This document shows, piece after piece, positions 17,602 through 27,674 of a DNA stretch of 64,000 bases. Both the position numbers and the translations under genes were made by a program. Source of the stretch: an uncultured bacterium (GTDB lineage Bacteria; Bacteroidota; Bacteroidia; Bacteroidales; Marinifilaceae); assembly GCA_905216195.1 (NCBI GenBank), contig CAJMSX010000011.1, forward strand, positions 1 to 64,000, in the 5' to 3' direction. The stretch's first letter is position 1. Every line of letters begins with the position of its first letter. The notes beneath the pieces are model-generated. The model was not told where the DNA came from. It was given only the letters and a program-made list of their open reading frames with translations, and searched no databases.

Positions 17602-18810
17602 TTATTTTAGAATTTCGCCGTAACGGGCTAAAATGTTTTCTTTGGCAAAAAGCGTTTCCGCTACTGTCCGCACATTATTTCGGAGACTCGCTAGTACATC
17701 CTGTTCCCGGTATATTTTTTCGAAAGCTTCTTTGAGAGCTTCGGGATTGTGAGGTTCAACCACCCAACCCAAAGTGTGTTCTTTTACAGTGAGTGCAATT
17801 TCGGACCGGGAATCTGCAATGAGGAGAATGGGTTTACCGGCCGCCATAATGTTATAGGATTTGGAAGGAACGCCCAGGCCGAACATACCGTCGCTTAAAG
17901 TGACGAGAGCGACATCGCAGGCATTTAGAAAATCATTTTGATCGGAACGGTTTTGGAAGCCGGTCAGGGATACCGGGGCGTCCGGATGATTTTTGATAAA
18001 GGCTGCAATCGTATCGTATTTGGCTCCGCCGCCGATGAAAGCAAAATGCAAGTGAGGATTATTTAACAACCCAATGGCTTCCAATATATTATCGATTCCT
18101 TGTGCATGTCCTAGATTTCCCGCAAACTGAAAAACAAATTTGTTTTGTATCCCGAGATTTCGATACATGCGGGTTTCTTCTTTGGCTAGCGGAAATACTT
18201 CCCGGTTGTCCGCCCAATTAGGAATGAAGCGAATACGTTCCGGATGGGAAATTTTTCCCCGGATGATTTCGGACATATCCCGGCCGATGGAAATGCAAAT
18301 ATCCGCTTTTGCATAAGCTTTGTCGAAGAAATATTTCAGGCATTTAAAAAGCAGGGAATGTTTTTTGATTTTTCCGATAGCGGCCAGATTTTCAGGAAAT
18401 ATGTCGTGAACCAGAAGGACATATGAAATGTGTTTCACTCTTTTAATCAACGGTAGTCCGAGTAACAGGAATGCCGGATTGGTTACCGCCAATAACGTAT
18501 CACCTTTTCGGACTGAGCGGAAAGTTTTATTCCAAAGAAGTATACTTGTCCAAAGCATGCGAATCGTTCGCTTGAAAAAATTATTTTTATCCAGATTTTT
18601 CAGATGGATCCGGTGAATATGTACTCCATTCCGGTAATCCGCGAAATCAGCCTGGTATTCCTGGGGTTCATTATACCTCAAACTTGTACAGAGGACATGT
18701 ACTTCTTTTCCCTGACGGGCCAAATATTCGGCAATTTCCGTTACATAATAACCTGTAGACGTTACGATCGGATAATAATATTCCGAGATAATCCAAAGTT
18801 TCTTGTTCAC
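17602..18810 (-). CDS. wbuB: GT4 family glycosyltransferase, WbuB-like (L-FucNAc transferase candidate)
   Basis: 402 residues, GT-B fold. The N-terminal domain begins KLWIISEYYYPIVTSTGYYV, the start typical of WbuB-type transferases. The C-terminal nucleotide-binding domain carries FQFAGNLGHAQGIDNILEA and MAAGKPILLIADSRSEIAL. In E. coli O26 wbuB follows fnlABC, as here in transcription order after fnlB, so it likely adds L-FucNAc to the growing lipid-linked unit in the cytoplasm. Donor assignment is by context. Confidence 0.82.
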   Translation of the reverse strand: MNKKLWIISEYYYPIVTSTGYYVTEIAEYLARQGKEVHVLCTSLRYNEPQEYQADFADYRNGVHIHRIHLKNLDKNNFFKRTIRMLWTSILLWNKTFRSVRKGDTLLAVTNPAFLLLGLPLIKRVKHISYVLLVHDIFPENLAAIGKIKKHSLLFKCLKYFFDKAYAKADICISIGRDMSEIIRGKISHPERIRFIPNWADNREVFPLAKEETRMYRNLGIQNKFVFQFAGNLGHAQGIDNILEAIGLLNNPHLHFAFIGGGAKYDTIAAFIKNHPDAPVSLTGFQNRSDQNDFLNACDVALVTLSDGMFGLGVPSKSYNIMAAGKPILLIADSRSEIALTVKEHTLGWVVEPHNPEALKEAFEKIYREQDVLASLRNNVRTVAETLFAKENILARYGEILK

Positions 18811-18857
18811 CGTATTTTTTTATGGTTAAAGTGGCTGGCTTTTCCTTTTGTTAATTA

Positions 18858-19718
18858 TTAAAAATAAGTAGGATATAAGTTTTTTCTTTTATTCATCCAA
18901 TCATATTGTTCCATAAGCATTTCCCGATAACCGGGAACCTTAAAATTAAACTTCCCGGATAGCGCAATGGATTTGTCTATACCTATATTATCGAAAGGTT
19001 GAATCTCTATCCCATTTTTTCCCCAGATTTCCTTAAACAGACACAATAAGTTATATTTAGAAATACCTGTACCATTACTTAATTGTACCAATCCAGTCAA
19101 TTTCATCTCTATACTTTTGTCTATAGCTTTTGCCAGTTCCAGGGTCGTGACGCCTCCCCATACAGCCCGAGTGTATCCCTGGATCGTTCCCTTTTGATGC
19201 ATGAACCAGTGAAAGAGGCCTTCTCCATTGAGCTTTAATTCCGGACCGATAATCGAAGTCCGCAACGTCAGATCCTTATCGTTAATGATTTCTCCCAAAG
19301 CCTTGCTTCTTCCATAGATATCATCGGCATCCCGGAAATCCTCTTCCGTATAATTTCCTTTCTTTCCGGAAAAAACGCAATCGGTACTGATATGTATCAG
19401 TTTGGCGCCCACCCTATCCGACAATCGTTTCAGTAAATGCGGAAAATAGGCATTGATCAGAATGGCGTTGTCGGGATGTTCCCGGGAACCTTTTATCAAT
19501 ACACCGATGCAGTTAACGATAAATTCCGGTCGGGTCCGCTCGATCACTTCCGTTACGGACTGGGGATTGCTTACATCGACGATTATACTGTCTTCCGTCA
19601 GTTTATTCCGGAAAACAACGTTGATGATCTCGTATTTTCCGGTATTTTGCAGGTAATAATAAACCACATGCCCTGCCATGCCCGTGGCTCCGAACAGTAA
19701 AACTTTCTTTTTTTGCAT
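18858..19718 (-). CDS. fnlB: RmlD-like reductase FnlB/WbjC of UDP-L-FucNAc synthesis
   Basis: 286 residues, RmlD-type SDR: VLLFGATGMAGHVV at the start, ISTDCVFSGKKGNYTE in the middle and YGRSK as YxxxK. FnlB reduces the 4-keto sugar made by FnlA before FnlC inverts C2. It starts 3 bases after the fnlC stop, and fnlA lies just upstream of that, so the three enzymes that convert UDP-GlcNAc to UDP-N-acetyl-L-fucosamine are together. It differs from dTDP-rhamnose RmlD in having no rmlC beside it. Confidence 0.87.
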   Translation of the reverse strand: MQKKKVLLFGATGMAGHVVYYYLQNTGKYEIINVVFRNKLTEDSIIVDVSNPQSVTEVIERTRPEFIVNCIGVLIKGSREHPDNAILINAYFPHLLKRLSDRVGAKLIHISTDCVFSGKKGNYTEEDFRDADDIYGRSKALGEIINDKDLTLRTSIIGPELKLNGEGLFHWFMHQKGTIQGYTRAVWGGVTTLELAKAIDKSIEMKLTGLVQLSNGTGISKYNLLCLFKEIWGKNGIEIQPFDNIGIDKSIALSGKFNFKVPGYREMLMEQYDWMNKRKNLYPTYF

Positions 19719-19721
19719 AGA

Positions 19722-20852
19722 TCAATTTTCTTTATGCCACACGGTACGGTTGATATAATCGGTATAAGAAAGAATGATACGGACCACTTTTTTAGAAACA
19801 TTTTCCGTTTCATAATCCGGTATGGTTCGTATGATTTCTTTATCTTCTGCGTATTGCGAGGTTACGATGTCAATGGAATCCAGAATCCTCTCTTTCTGGA
19901 GGCCGGTCATAATCAACGTACCTTCGTCCATACCTTCGGGGCGTTCGTGCGCCTGACGGATCGTAATGGCAGGGAAATGCAATATGGAAGATTCTTCGGT
20001 AATCGTGCCGCTGTCCGAAATCACACAAAAAGCATTTTGTTGCAGTTTGATGTATTCCAGAAAACCGAAAGGTTTCATAAATTCGATCATGGGATTGGAA
20101 TTGACGAATCCGATAGCTTCCAGCTTTTTCCGGGTACGGGGATGGGTAGAAACGATCACCTTCATTCGGTACTTTTGGACAATGGCATTCAGGGAAGCGA
20201 GTAGATCGGAGAAGTTCTTTTCCGAGTCTACGTTTTCTTCCCGGTGAGTGCTGACGATAAAATAATTTCCCTTTTTCAGCTTTTCTTTTTCCAATACCTG
20301 ATTTGCTTCAATCTCCGTCCGATGAAATTTCAGTACTTCCGCCATGGGTGAACCGGTTTTGATGACCGTTTCCGGTCTTAGACCTTCTTCCAGCAAATAG
20401 CGGCGGGCATGTTCGGATAAAGGCATATTGATATCACTCAGATGGTCTACGATTTTCCGGTTGATTTCTTCGGGGACGCGCTGGTCGAAACAACGGTTCC
20501 CCGCTTCCATATGAAAAATGGGTATTTTTTTCCGTTTAGCCGAAATTACGGAAAGGCAACTGTTGGTATCTCCATAAAGAAGAACGGCATCCGGCTTCAC
20601 TTCTTCCATCAGTTCGTCCGATTTGCGGATTACCTGGGCGATCGTTTCCGCAGCATTCTTACCGGCTGCTTCCAGGAAATAATCCGGTTTACGGATGTGG
20701 AGTTCCTGAAAGAAAATTTCATTCAGTTCATAATCGAAATTTTGTCCGGTATGAACGATGATGTGTTGGGTGTATTTATCCAGTTCTGCCATCACCCTGC
20801 TCAGTTTTATAATTTCCGGGCGGGTTCCGACGATAGTCATTACTTTAAGCAT
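19722..20852 (-). CDS. fnlC: UDP-N-acetylglucosamine 2-epimerase family, FnlC/WbjD
   Basis: 376 residues, the WecB-type non-hydrolysing 2-epimerase length. Family motifs: MTIVGTRPEIIKLSRVM at the start, HTGQNFDYELNEIFF, MEAGNRCFDQRVPEEINRKI, and SDSGTITEE near the C-terminus. Between FnlA and FnlB genes it is best read as FnlC, which epimerises C2 of the 6-deoxy-talose intermediate to give UDP-L-FucNAc. The general UDP-GlcNAc to UDP-ManNAc reaction is the alternative but the neighbours argue against it. Confidence 0.9.
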   Translation of the reverse strand: MLKVMTIVGTRPEIIKLSRVMAELDKYTQHIIVHTGQNFDYELNEIFFQELHIRKPDYFLEAAGKNAAETIAQVIRKSDELMEEVKPDAVLLYGDTNSCLSVISAKRKKIPIFHMEAGNRCFDQRVPEEINRKIVDHLSDINMPLSEHARRYLLEEGLRPETVIKTGSPMAEVLKFHRTEIEANQVLEKEKLKKGNYFIVSTHREENVDSEKNFSDLLASLNAIVQKYRMKVIVSTHPRTRKKLEAIGFVNSNPMIEFMKPFGFLEYIKLQQNAFCVISDSGTITEESSILHFPAITIRQAHERPEGMDEGTLIMTGLQKERILDSIDIVTSQYAEDKEIIRTIPDYETENVSKKVVRIILSYTDYINRTVWHKEN

Positions 20853-20908
20853 AGGTATCGGAATATTTAGAAATAAGTTAAAAAAGCATACTGCCCGACA
20901 GGCAGCCG

Positions 20909-21925
20909 TTAATTGAGGGAGAGGTCTTCCCGGACCATTTCCAGTTTCAGAAGTAACTGTTTCATTCCCTCCACGTTCAGGCGACGGGTGTTGTGGGAGT
21001 GATAATCTTCGAATCGGGAAACTTTTTCCTGACCTTCGACGAAATATTTATCGTAGTTTAAATCTCGGGCATCGCAAGGAATCCGGTAATAATTTCCCAT
21101 ATCTTCGGCTTTTGCCATTTCTTCCCGGGTAACGAGTGATTCGTATAGTTTTTCACCGTGGCGGGTACCGATGATACGGACGGAAGTTTCGGATTGATAC
21201 AGTTGTTTCAATGCTGTCGCTAAGGTATCCAGGGTTGCAGCAGGCGCTTTCTGTACGAATAAGTCGCCGTTATGTCCATGCTGAAAGGCATAGATGACTA
21301 AATCGACGGCATCGTCCAGTGTCATCATAAAACGGGTCATGTTCGGATCGGTAATTGTGATTTCACTTCCGGTTTTCATCTGCTCGATCCACAAGGGGAT
21401 GACCGATCCCCGGCTGGCCATGACGTTTCCATAGCGGGTACAACAGATGGTCGTAGAATGGCCGTCTCCCAAAGCCCGTCCTTTAGCGATGGCTACTTTT
21501 TCCATCATGGCTTTGCTGATACCCATCGCATTGATGGGGTAGCAGGCTTTATCGGTGGAAAGGACCACTACATTTTTCACCCCGTGGGCGATAGCAGCGT
21601 CCAGCACGTTTTCCGTCCCCAGCACGTTGGTCCGTACGGCTTGGGTCGGGAAAAATTCACAGGAAGGAACCTGCTTTAAAGCGGCGGCATGGAAAATATA
21701 ATCGACGCCTGGCATGACTCCGTCTACGGAACGTTTATCCCGAACATCGCCGATGTAGAATTTAACTTTAGGATTTTGCAAGTGGTGGCGCATATCGTCC
21801 TGTTTTTTTTCATCCCGGCTGAAAATACGTATTTCTTTGATGTCGGAATCCAGGAACCGTTTTAGTACCGCATTACCGAAAGAACCGGTTCCTCCGGTTA
21901 TCAAGAGCGTTTTGTTTTTGAACAT
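20909..21925 (-). CDS. fnlA: UDP-GlcNAc 4,6-dehydratase/epimerase FnlA (WbjB/CapE type)
   Basis: 338 residues. TGGTGSFG binds the cofactor, and the active-site motif INAMGISK has Met134 where classical SDRs have Tyr, with Lys138 kept. I recall this Met-x3-Lys form for WbjB/CapE/FnlA enzymes. They remove water across C4-C6 of UDP-GlcNAc and epimerise C5 and C3, the first step to UDP-L-FucNAc. The PseB-like paralogue at 45342 keeps Tyr, which helps separate the two. The glycosyltransferase upstream ends 15 bases before it. Confidence 0.9.
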   Translation of the reverse strand: MFKNKTLLITGGTGSFGNAVLKRFLDSDIKEIRIFSRDEKKQDDMRHHLQNPKVKFYIGDVRDKRSVDGVMPGVDYIFHAAALKQVPSCEFFPTQAVRTNVLGTENVLDAAIAHGVKNVVVLSTDKACYPINAMGISKAMMEKVAIAKGRALGDGHSTTICCTRYGNVMASRGSVIPLWIEQMKTGSEITITDPNMTRFMMTLDDAVDLVIYAFQHGHNGDLFVQKAPAATLDTLATALKQLYQSETSVRIIGTRHGEKLYESLVTREEMAKAEDMGNYYRIPCDARDLNYDKYFVEGQEKVSRFEDYHSHNTRRLNVEGMKQLLLKLEMVREDLSLN

Positions 21926-21940
21926 AATAGAATAGTGTTA

Positions 21941-23197
21941 TTATATACCGTTAATTATTTTGACGAAGTGGTCTGAAATTACATCTCTGTTTAAATGCGA
22001 TAGAGCGTAGTCGTAAGCGGTTGATCCCAGCCGTTTCCTATAATCGAAATCGCTCGTTAATCTTGCTAGTTTGGAGCGTACGGTTTCCGAAGGATCCTGA
22101 CTCGATACTACACACCCGATTCCGTTATCGGCCAGTGTTTTTATGGAAGCAACCTCCGGAGGACCGTAGGCCAGGATACATCTCCCGGCCATCATATATT
22201 CGGGTAATTTAGTCGACAAAGAGAGGCGGGTAAATTTTTTATTGTCCGCATCGTCGCTTTCCACGTGCAATAAGATGTCCGAATCCAGAATGGCTTTCCA
22301 TAGTGCTTTTCCGCTCAGACAAGGCATCATCCGGATTCCGGATTCTCTGAACCGGCTTTCTTGGGCAGGTGTCAGTATACTATTGGAATATACCCGGATT
22401 TCCCCTTTCCCGTTCAGATGACGGGCCAGCCGGACGATCATATTATCTCGGTTTAAATGAAGACCGCCGAAATAAGAGATTACGACTTCTTCCTTTTCGG
22501 TATATTCCGAATAGGGGATAATTTCCATCGTATTCAGCAGGGTGTGGAAGGGAAGGGAGAAAAATACGGAATATTCGGCTGCCATATAATCGCAACAGGC
22601 AAATAGGGCAGAGGAACGATTGACCGTTCTCTGATAAATTTTTTGTAGCCTTTGGTTCTCACAACTTCTTTTTTGCGTATCGATACACAAATAATCGTCC
22701 GTAAAGAACGTGGCCAAAGGGATTTGTAAAAAGTCGGCTAAAAACAGAGCGATGTCATGGGCAAATTTTTGAGGCCCGGCTACAAAAAAGATAAGATCGG
22801 GGTTAATCGCTTTGCACCAGGACTTCAGGGATTCGTTACACCATTTCCGTTTTCTCCAGTACATGTCCCGAAGTACCGGAAATTTATGCGATACCTGGCT
22901 AACTAACCGATAGAGTTTATTTCTTTTTTTCGATAATAGTTCATCTTGTCCCTCTTGTTTTTCCACGATGTGCCCCGGAGTTTTAAATGTTAACAGAGAA
23001 AAGAGAATGTCTTTGTCCGATAGGTTGAAATAATTTTCGCAGAAATTATAATCTGGGCTTTCGTTCAGGAAAAACAACTGGGATAGATTTTCTTTTTTAA
23101 ACCCCCTTAAAATGGCTTCCAGTGTTTTACCGTTGTTCGTGAAAGAAGAAAAGGAGTTATGGGAAATAACCAATATTTTTTTATCCGATAGTAACAT
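21941..23197 (-). CDS. Glycosyltransferase, GT4-like
   Basis: 418 residues, GT-B type. The C-terminal half has SYFGGLHLNRDN, then LSTKLPEYMMAGRCILAYGPPEVASI, a GT4-like nucleotide-sugar binding region. No signal peptide or membrane segment is evident, so it should act on the cytoplasmic face on the lipid-linked repeat unit. It abuts the next glycosyltransferase gene exactly (its ATG follows that stop). Donor and acceptor cannot be told. Confidence 0.78.
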   Translation of the reverse strand: MLLSDKKILVISHNSFSSFTNNGKTLEAILRGFKKENLSQLFFLNESPDYNFCENYFNLSDKDILFSLLTFKTPGHIVEKQEGQDELLSKKRNKLYRLVSQVSHKFPVLRDMYWRKRKWCNESLKSWCKAINPDLIFFVAGPQKFAHDIALFLADFLQIPLATFFTDDYLCIDTQKRSCENQRLQKIYQRTVNRSSALFACCDYMAAEYSVFFSLPFHTLLNTMEIIPYSEYTEKEEVVISYFGGLHLNRDNMIVRLARHLNGKGEIRVYSNSILTPAQESRFRESGIRMMPCLSGKALWKAILDSDILLHVESDDADNKKFTRLSLSTKLPEYMMAGRCILAYGPPEVASIKTLADNGIGCVVSSQDPSETVRSKLARLTSDFDYRKRLGSTAYDYALSHLNRDVISDHFVKIINGI

Positions 23198-24685
23198 TTA
23201 TTTCAAGAGTAAAAATTTTGTATACCGATAGCCGAATCGCAAAGTGAATTTTGCCATTTTTAGAGGCATGCCGGTAAATAATTTTAAGTTTCTGAAGAAT
23301 AAGGCGTAGAAATTCAGCATACTGGTATTCTGAAGATCCAGATAACGGTCGAAAACCTGCTGATCTGAAATACATTCCTCCTGAATGGAGCCGACCGGAG
23401 TATGGTTAAGAATGAGTTGTTCCAGTTCCCGGTTGAAATCTTCCGGAGAGATGATGTGTGCTTTTAGTTTTTCCCCCGTTTTCCGCCGGTATTCTTTTTC
23501 CGTGATAAGGCGGGAAAATTCCTGAACGGTTTCGTCTATCGTACATTGAGTGATTTTAAAACGGTCCCGGTCACAAAGCACGGTTTCTACGAAATCGGAA
23601 TGTCTCTCTTTCAGGTTGTAGGCCACCACGGGTTTGGCATTAACGGCTGCATATTGGCACAGCAGGGCTCCGCTGAAAGGATAAGTATTGAAGTAGAGGT
23701 TGCATCTTTTTATTACTTCATTGATATCTTTCCGGCTCGGATAACAAAACACCCTCTTCGTGAGTTTATTTTTTTGGATAAATTCATGAAAAACCTGATT
23801 TCTTCCGATGGAAATGTAGACGAAAATCGCCTCGGGATGCCGGTCCAGCACTTTTTTCAGTATGGTGAAATAATCGGAACGGGAATTGCCGACTTTATAT
23901 ACATTGCCTGCGGATAAAATGAAGCATTTGCTTTTTTCAATTTCTTCCGGTAACCCCTGGTACGGATAATCGCTGATAATGGGATAATAGCGTTGGTAAA
24001 GAATTTTATTCCGGGGAATATTTCTCTTGTTTGTTGCTATGTAACATCCTCTGTTTCTGAATTCTATGTAATAGTCGGCGCATTTATTGCCAATATAAAA
24101 GGCATGGTCCGTTATATCCAGGTAATACTTTTCAGGCAGGTGAATGGCCTGGAACAGTACGACCGCTTCTGCTGACCAGGGTTCCAATTGGAGAAAAATT
24201 TTTTCCGGTGTAAAACCGATTATTTTCCGGTACAGGTCTCTGATTCTTTCGACGGAAGTGAGTTTTTTATCGGGAGCGTATATTTCTGCTTTCGGATAAG
24301 CGGTCAGTTCCCGGATGATGTCTTTGCTTTTTTGGGCGTCCAGATTTTCCGGAATGTACAATATTTCTCCTCCCCAGCTCATTATAGCACGGAGATACTG
24401 CTGGGTAAGGGTACAATTGTCTCTGGCATTGAAATCGTAAAATACATATTTCCCTTTGGTCCTTGTTTCGGTGAGCGGACGTGAGAGGATAATTTCCGAC
24501 AATTTTGATAACAACTCTTCCAGCTCTTCATCACAATAGGTCCAGTTAAAAAAACTGGCTAGTTTTGCCGTCAGGGAAATATGGAAAATACTTCGGTTGA
24601 AATCTTTTCGGGCATATGCCTTAAAGGATTTCCTTTTGAGACACTCGTAGACGGAATAGACGTCTTTCCGGGAGATATTAAGCAT
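23198..24685 (-). CDS. Glycosyltransferase-like protein, GT-B fold
   Basis: 495 residues. The C-terminal half (about 250-470) resembles a GT-B donor domain: FILSAGNVYKVG, FVYISIGRNQVFHEFI, SGALLCQYAAVNAKPVVAYNLK. The N-terminal half is not a family I recognise; it contains GKYVFYDFNARDNCTLTQQ and GGEILYIPENLD. It overlaps the wzy-like gene upstream by 8 bases and touches the next transferase gene, so the three are translationally coupled. Glycosyltransferase is the best call, sugar unknown. Confidence 0.65.
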   Translation of the reverse strand: MLNISRKDVYSVYECLKRKSFKAYARKDFNRSIFHISLTAKLASFFNWTYCDEELEELLSKLSEIILSRPLTETRTKGKYVFYDFNARDNCTLTQQYLRAIMSWGGEILYIPENLDAQKSKDIIRELTAYPKAEIYAPDKKLTSVERIRDLYRKIIGFTPEKIFLQLEPWSAEAVVLFQAIHLPEKYYLDITDHAFYIGNKCADYYIEFRNRGCYIATNKRNIPRNKILYQRYYPIISDYPYQGLPEEIEKSKCFILSAGNVYKVGNSRSDYFTILKKVLDRHPEAIFVYISIGRNQVFHEFIQKNKLTKRVFCYPSRKDINEVIKRCNLYFNTYPFSGALLCQYAAVNAKPVVAYNLKERHSDFVETVLCDRDRFKITQCTIDETVQEFSRLITEKEYRRKTGEKLKAHIISPEDFNRELEQLILNHTPVGSIQEECISDQQVFDRYLDLQNTSMLNFYALFFRNLKLFTGMPLKMAKFTLRFGYRYTKFLLLK

Positions 24686-25841
24686 TTTGTTTGGATTGTG
24701 ACAAGAAATACAGTGGGACTGTAAACAGGAAAATATACAGGGTTATATTGATAAACGGTCTTTGAGCGATTATAAAGGTGAATATCAGGATATATATCAA
24801 AAATTCTTTGGAGAATTTCAGTAAATTGTAGGCTTTGATAAAATAGAACAGGGAAAAGCATAAGGTGGGAATAATTCCACAGACTGCCAGTAAATATTTA
24901 TAGGAAGTGGAAAACGGAACCCGGGTTCCCGGAGCACCGATCAGTAATTCCGGAAAGGACATATTCTTATAAATAGTGATAAATGTATTGGAATCGCGTT
25001 CGGCTAATCCGCCTTTGGTAAAAAATTTTTCGAATCTGGATAATACATGCATTTCCAGAAAACCGCTGCTCCATAATAAAACGATCAGGGCTACAACGAA
25101 GGCGGCCACGGATATTTTCAATTTGAAGGGAGAAAAAAGCATGACGTATATAACTGAAGCGAGATAAAAGAAGAAAGAAAAAGAGAGGATGCCCGCAATC
25201 AGAATAGGTATATTGTATCTTTTTCTCAAATCATATTTGGTGGCGTATAAGATCGCCATGGAAATGGTCCCTACGACCCCGGGTTCATCGAAATAACCGG
25301 AAAAGCGGGGTAGAAGCAAATGCATACCGTTTTGCATCACGCTTAAGAAATAGTATTTTTCGTACATGCATTCGTGAGGATTAAAAGGAGAGGGATCTAT
25401 CAATACATAGGGGATAGGGATACGTATAAAATAAATCAATATGTATTCGATAAGGGGAAACAGAATCAGCAGAGCGTAAAGTTTGGCATAACTCTCGAAT
25501 ATGTTGGACCACAATTCTTTCTTGAGAAAAAGAAAAGGGGAAAAAGTGAGCAGGGTAAATAACTCTCCGATAAAACTACCACCGTTATTCGTTGTGATTT
25601 TGAAAGTCATGACGAAATATGAAAAAAGCAATAACAAATTCAGCGGGTCTGTTTTTTTATCAGATTCGAATTTCGGTAACAGAAAAAGAAAAAAGAGGAT
25701 AAGAAAGAAATTATATAAGAAAGGTCGTGGCCATATCACATAGGGCATGGACAGAAAAAACAGAATAATGGCGATCAGCCAGGAAAATTCTATTTTACCT
25801 TTCTTTAAATTTCGTATCGATTGTTCAAAAATCATATGCAT
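24678..25841 (-). CDS. wzy: Wzy-like polysaccharide polymerase
   Basis: 387 residues, strongly hydrophobic, about ten membrane segments, with a larger loop around residues 150-200 ([36 protein letters not shown]). The loop segment [10 protein letters not shown] resembles the conserved part of Wzy_C/O-antigen ligase-type proteins. Wzy joins lipid-linked repeat units on the periplasmic side. Sequence divergence is normal for Wzy, so the call rests on topology and on its place with Wzx and glycosyltransferases. A separate Wzy lies at 50744-52018. Confidence 0.78.
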   Translation of the reverse strand: MHMIFEQSIRNLKKGKIEFSWLIAIILFFLSMPYVIWPRPFLYNFFLILFFLFLLPKFESDKKTDPLNLLLLFSYFVMTFKITTNNGGSFIGELFTLLTFSPFLFLKKELWSNIFESYAKLYALLILFPLIEYILIYFIRIPIPYVLIDPSPFNPHECMYEKYYFLSVMQNGMHLLLPRFSGYFDEPGVVGTISMAILYATKYDLRKRYNIPILIAGILSFSFFFYLASVIYVMLFSPFKLKISVAAFVVALIVLLWSSGFLEMHVLSRFEKFFTKGGLAERDSNTFITIYKNMSFPELLIGAPGTRVPFSTSYKYLLAVCGIIPTLCFSLFYFIKAYNLLKFSKEFLIYILIFTFIIAQRPFINITLYIFLFTVPLYFLSQSKQNA

Positions 25842-26928
25842 TCATGATTTTCACGATCTTATCGCATGCCTCCAGGGACAGGACCGGGCTGATCGGCAAA
25901 CTCAGTTCCTCTTCGTGAATTTTTTCAGTGATGGGGAAAGACCGGGAATTCCATTCTTTATAACAAGCCTGTTGGTGTGGAGGAATAGGATAATGAATCA
26001 GGGTTTGAATTCCGTTTTCCGTAAGATAGGTTTGTAAAGTATCCCTGTTTTTACAGCGGATAGGAAATATATGGAATACATGTCCGTTCCAGTCTTTTAC
26101 CCGGGGTAAAATAATTTTCGGGTTATGAATATGTTCCAGGTAGTATTTTGCAATCTTTTTCCGAAGTTTGTTATCTTCGTCGAGATGGGTTAATTTAACG
26201 TTGAGGACGGCGGCCTGGATTTCATCCAGGCGGCTGTTTCTACCGGTATATTGAAAGACGTATTTTTGGGTAGACCCGTAATTGGCCAGAGCCCGTACGG
26301 TTGCCGCCAGAACGGGGTCATTGGTGGTAACGGCTCCGGCATCACCCAATGCGCCCAGGTTTTTGCCCGGATAGAAACTGTGGCCGGCGGCATCTCCCAG
26401 GGAACCTGTTTTACGGCTCTTAAATAAACAACCGTGAGCTTGTGCATTGTCTTCTATCAACTTCAGCCCGTGCTTCTTACAAATTTCCCCAATCTTTTCC
26501 GTATAAGCACATTGTCCGTACAGATGGACGATCAGTACGGCCCGGGTTTTATCTGTAATCGCTCCCTGGATTTTTGAATCGTCGATTTGATAAGTTTCGA
26601 TATCGGGCTCTACTAAAACGGGAACCAGATTATTTTCGGTAAGGGCCAGTATGGAAGCGATATAAGTATTGGCGGGTACAATCACTTCGTCGCCTTCCTG
26701 CATGATTCCCATTTCAATGTACGCCCGGAATATCCAGATCAGCGCATCCAAACCGTTAGCTACGCCTACGCAGTGAGGAGTACCGATATATGCCGCATAT
26801 TTTTCTTCGAATGCCTGGTTTTCGGTCCCTTGTAAATACCAGCCGCTATCGACTACTCTTTCTACCGCCTGATGTATTTCTTCGGCATATTTATCGGTTA
26901 TTTTTTGCAGATCGAGGAATTTTATCAT
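25825..26928 (-). CDS. DegT/DnrJ/EryC1 aminotransferase, FdtB-like
   Basis: 367 residues, PLP sugar aminotransferase. The PLP Lys is Lys189 in [13 protein letters not shown], and EDNAQAHG (near 159) is the usual Asp/Gln pair. The start [15 protein letters not shown] resembles FdtB/QdtB, which put an amino group on C3 of a dTDP-3-keto-6-deoxyhexose. Two FdtA-like ketoisomerases and RmlA lie in the same operon, so a dTDP-Fuc3N or dTDP-Qui3N route is likely. RmlB is not in the window. It overlaps the wzy-like gene by 17 bases. Confidence 0.87.
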   Translation of the reverse strand: MIKFLDLQKITDKYAEEIHQAVERVVDSGWYLQGTENQAFEEKYAAYIGTPHCVGVANGLDALIWIFRAYIEMGIMQEGDEVIVPANTYIASILALTENNLVPVLVEPDIETYQIDDSKIQGAITDKTRAVLIVHLYGQCAYTEKIGEICKKHGLKLIEDNAQAHGCLFKSRKTGSLGDAAGHSFYPGKNLGALGDAGAVTTNDPVLAATVRALANYGSTQKYVFQYTGRNSRLDEIQAAVLNVKLTHLDEDNKLRKKIAKYYLEHIHNPKIILPRVKDWNGHVFHIFPIRCKNRDTLQTYLTENGIQTLIHYPIPPHQQACYKEWNSRSFPITEKIHEEELSLPISPVLSLEACDKIVKIMNAYDF

Positions 26929-26929
26929 A

Positions 26930-27613
26930 TTATTTTCGTTTTTGAGAAATTTTCTTTTCGAAGAAATCGATTTGTTCGGTTATTTCGTCTACAGCCTCCT
27001 GCAGGCAGAACGGCTCGAAATGTCCGGAATAAACGGTTATATTGCGGGGAGTTATCTCCAGCATTTTCCGGAAAGTAGCGATCAGGTCTTCTCTGGAAGC
27101 CCCCGGTAATTGAGTGGTGGTCCTGTAACCTTTAATCAGGGTATCTCCCGTAAACAGGTGATCACCGATAAAAAAGTAGATGGAACCTTTACTGTGTCCT
27201 TCCGCCGGATAAAACCGGATGTCGATTCCTTGCCAATTCATGCGGTAACCGATATCTTCCAGGCGGATGTTCGCTTCCGGCATGCTTGTCCGCTCGGTCC
27301 ATTGTTCTGTCATACGCGTTAGGTTATATTTGGACAATTGCATGTATGTGGCGCAATTGGAGGAACAGAGGATCCGGGATTGCGGATAGTGCTGTTGCAG
27401 GGTTTGGGCTCCGATAATGTGATCGACATGTTCATGGGTGAAAATGATGTATTCAGGTTTCCATTCCCGTTCCTGCAGGAATTTTAACAACTCGGAGCAA
27501 TCCTCCGTTCCCGGGTCAATCACCAGACAGAAGTCCGATACCGGTAGGGTAATCAGGTAACAATTAGAAGTGACGGGTCGGTTAACGAGACGGTGTATAA
27601 AAAAATCAGTCAT
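26930..27613 (-). CDS. Metallo-beta-lactamase-fold hydrolase
   Basis: 227 residues, glyoxalase II-like. The HxHxDH motif is [10 protein letters not shown] (His60, His62, Asp64, His65), followed by [21 protein letters not shown] and a final VYSGHFEPF, so the binuclear metal site looks complete. It may hydrolyse a thioester or ester. In an operon with ACP and KAS III a thioesterase-like role is possible but unproven. It lies one base upstream of the aminotransferase gene and 61 bases after the first ATP-grasp gene. Confidence 0.8.
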   Translation of the reverse strand: MTDFFIHRLVNRPVTSNCYLITLPVSDFCLVIDPGTEDCSELLKFLQEREWKPEYIIFTHEHVDHIIGAQTLQQHYPQSRILCSSNCATYMQLSKYNLTRMTEQWTERTSMPEANIRLEDIGYRMNWQGIDIRFYPAEGHSKGSIYFFIGDHLFTGDTLIKGYRTTTQLPGASREDLIATFRKMLEITPRNITVYSGHFEPFCLQEAVDEITEQIDFFEKKISQKRK

Positions 27614-27674
27614 ACATTTTCAGCCGTTGGGGTTAGGCATTTGCCGCAAAGGTTGTCGGTTGGCCGGCCCACCT

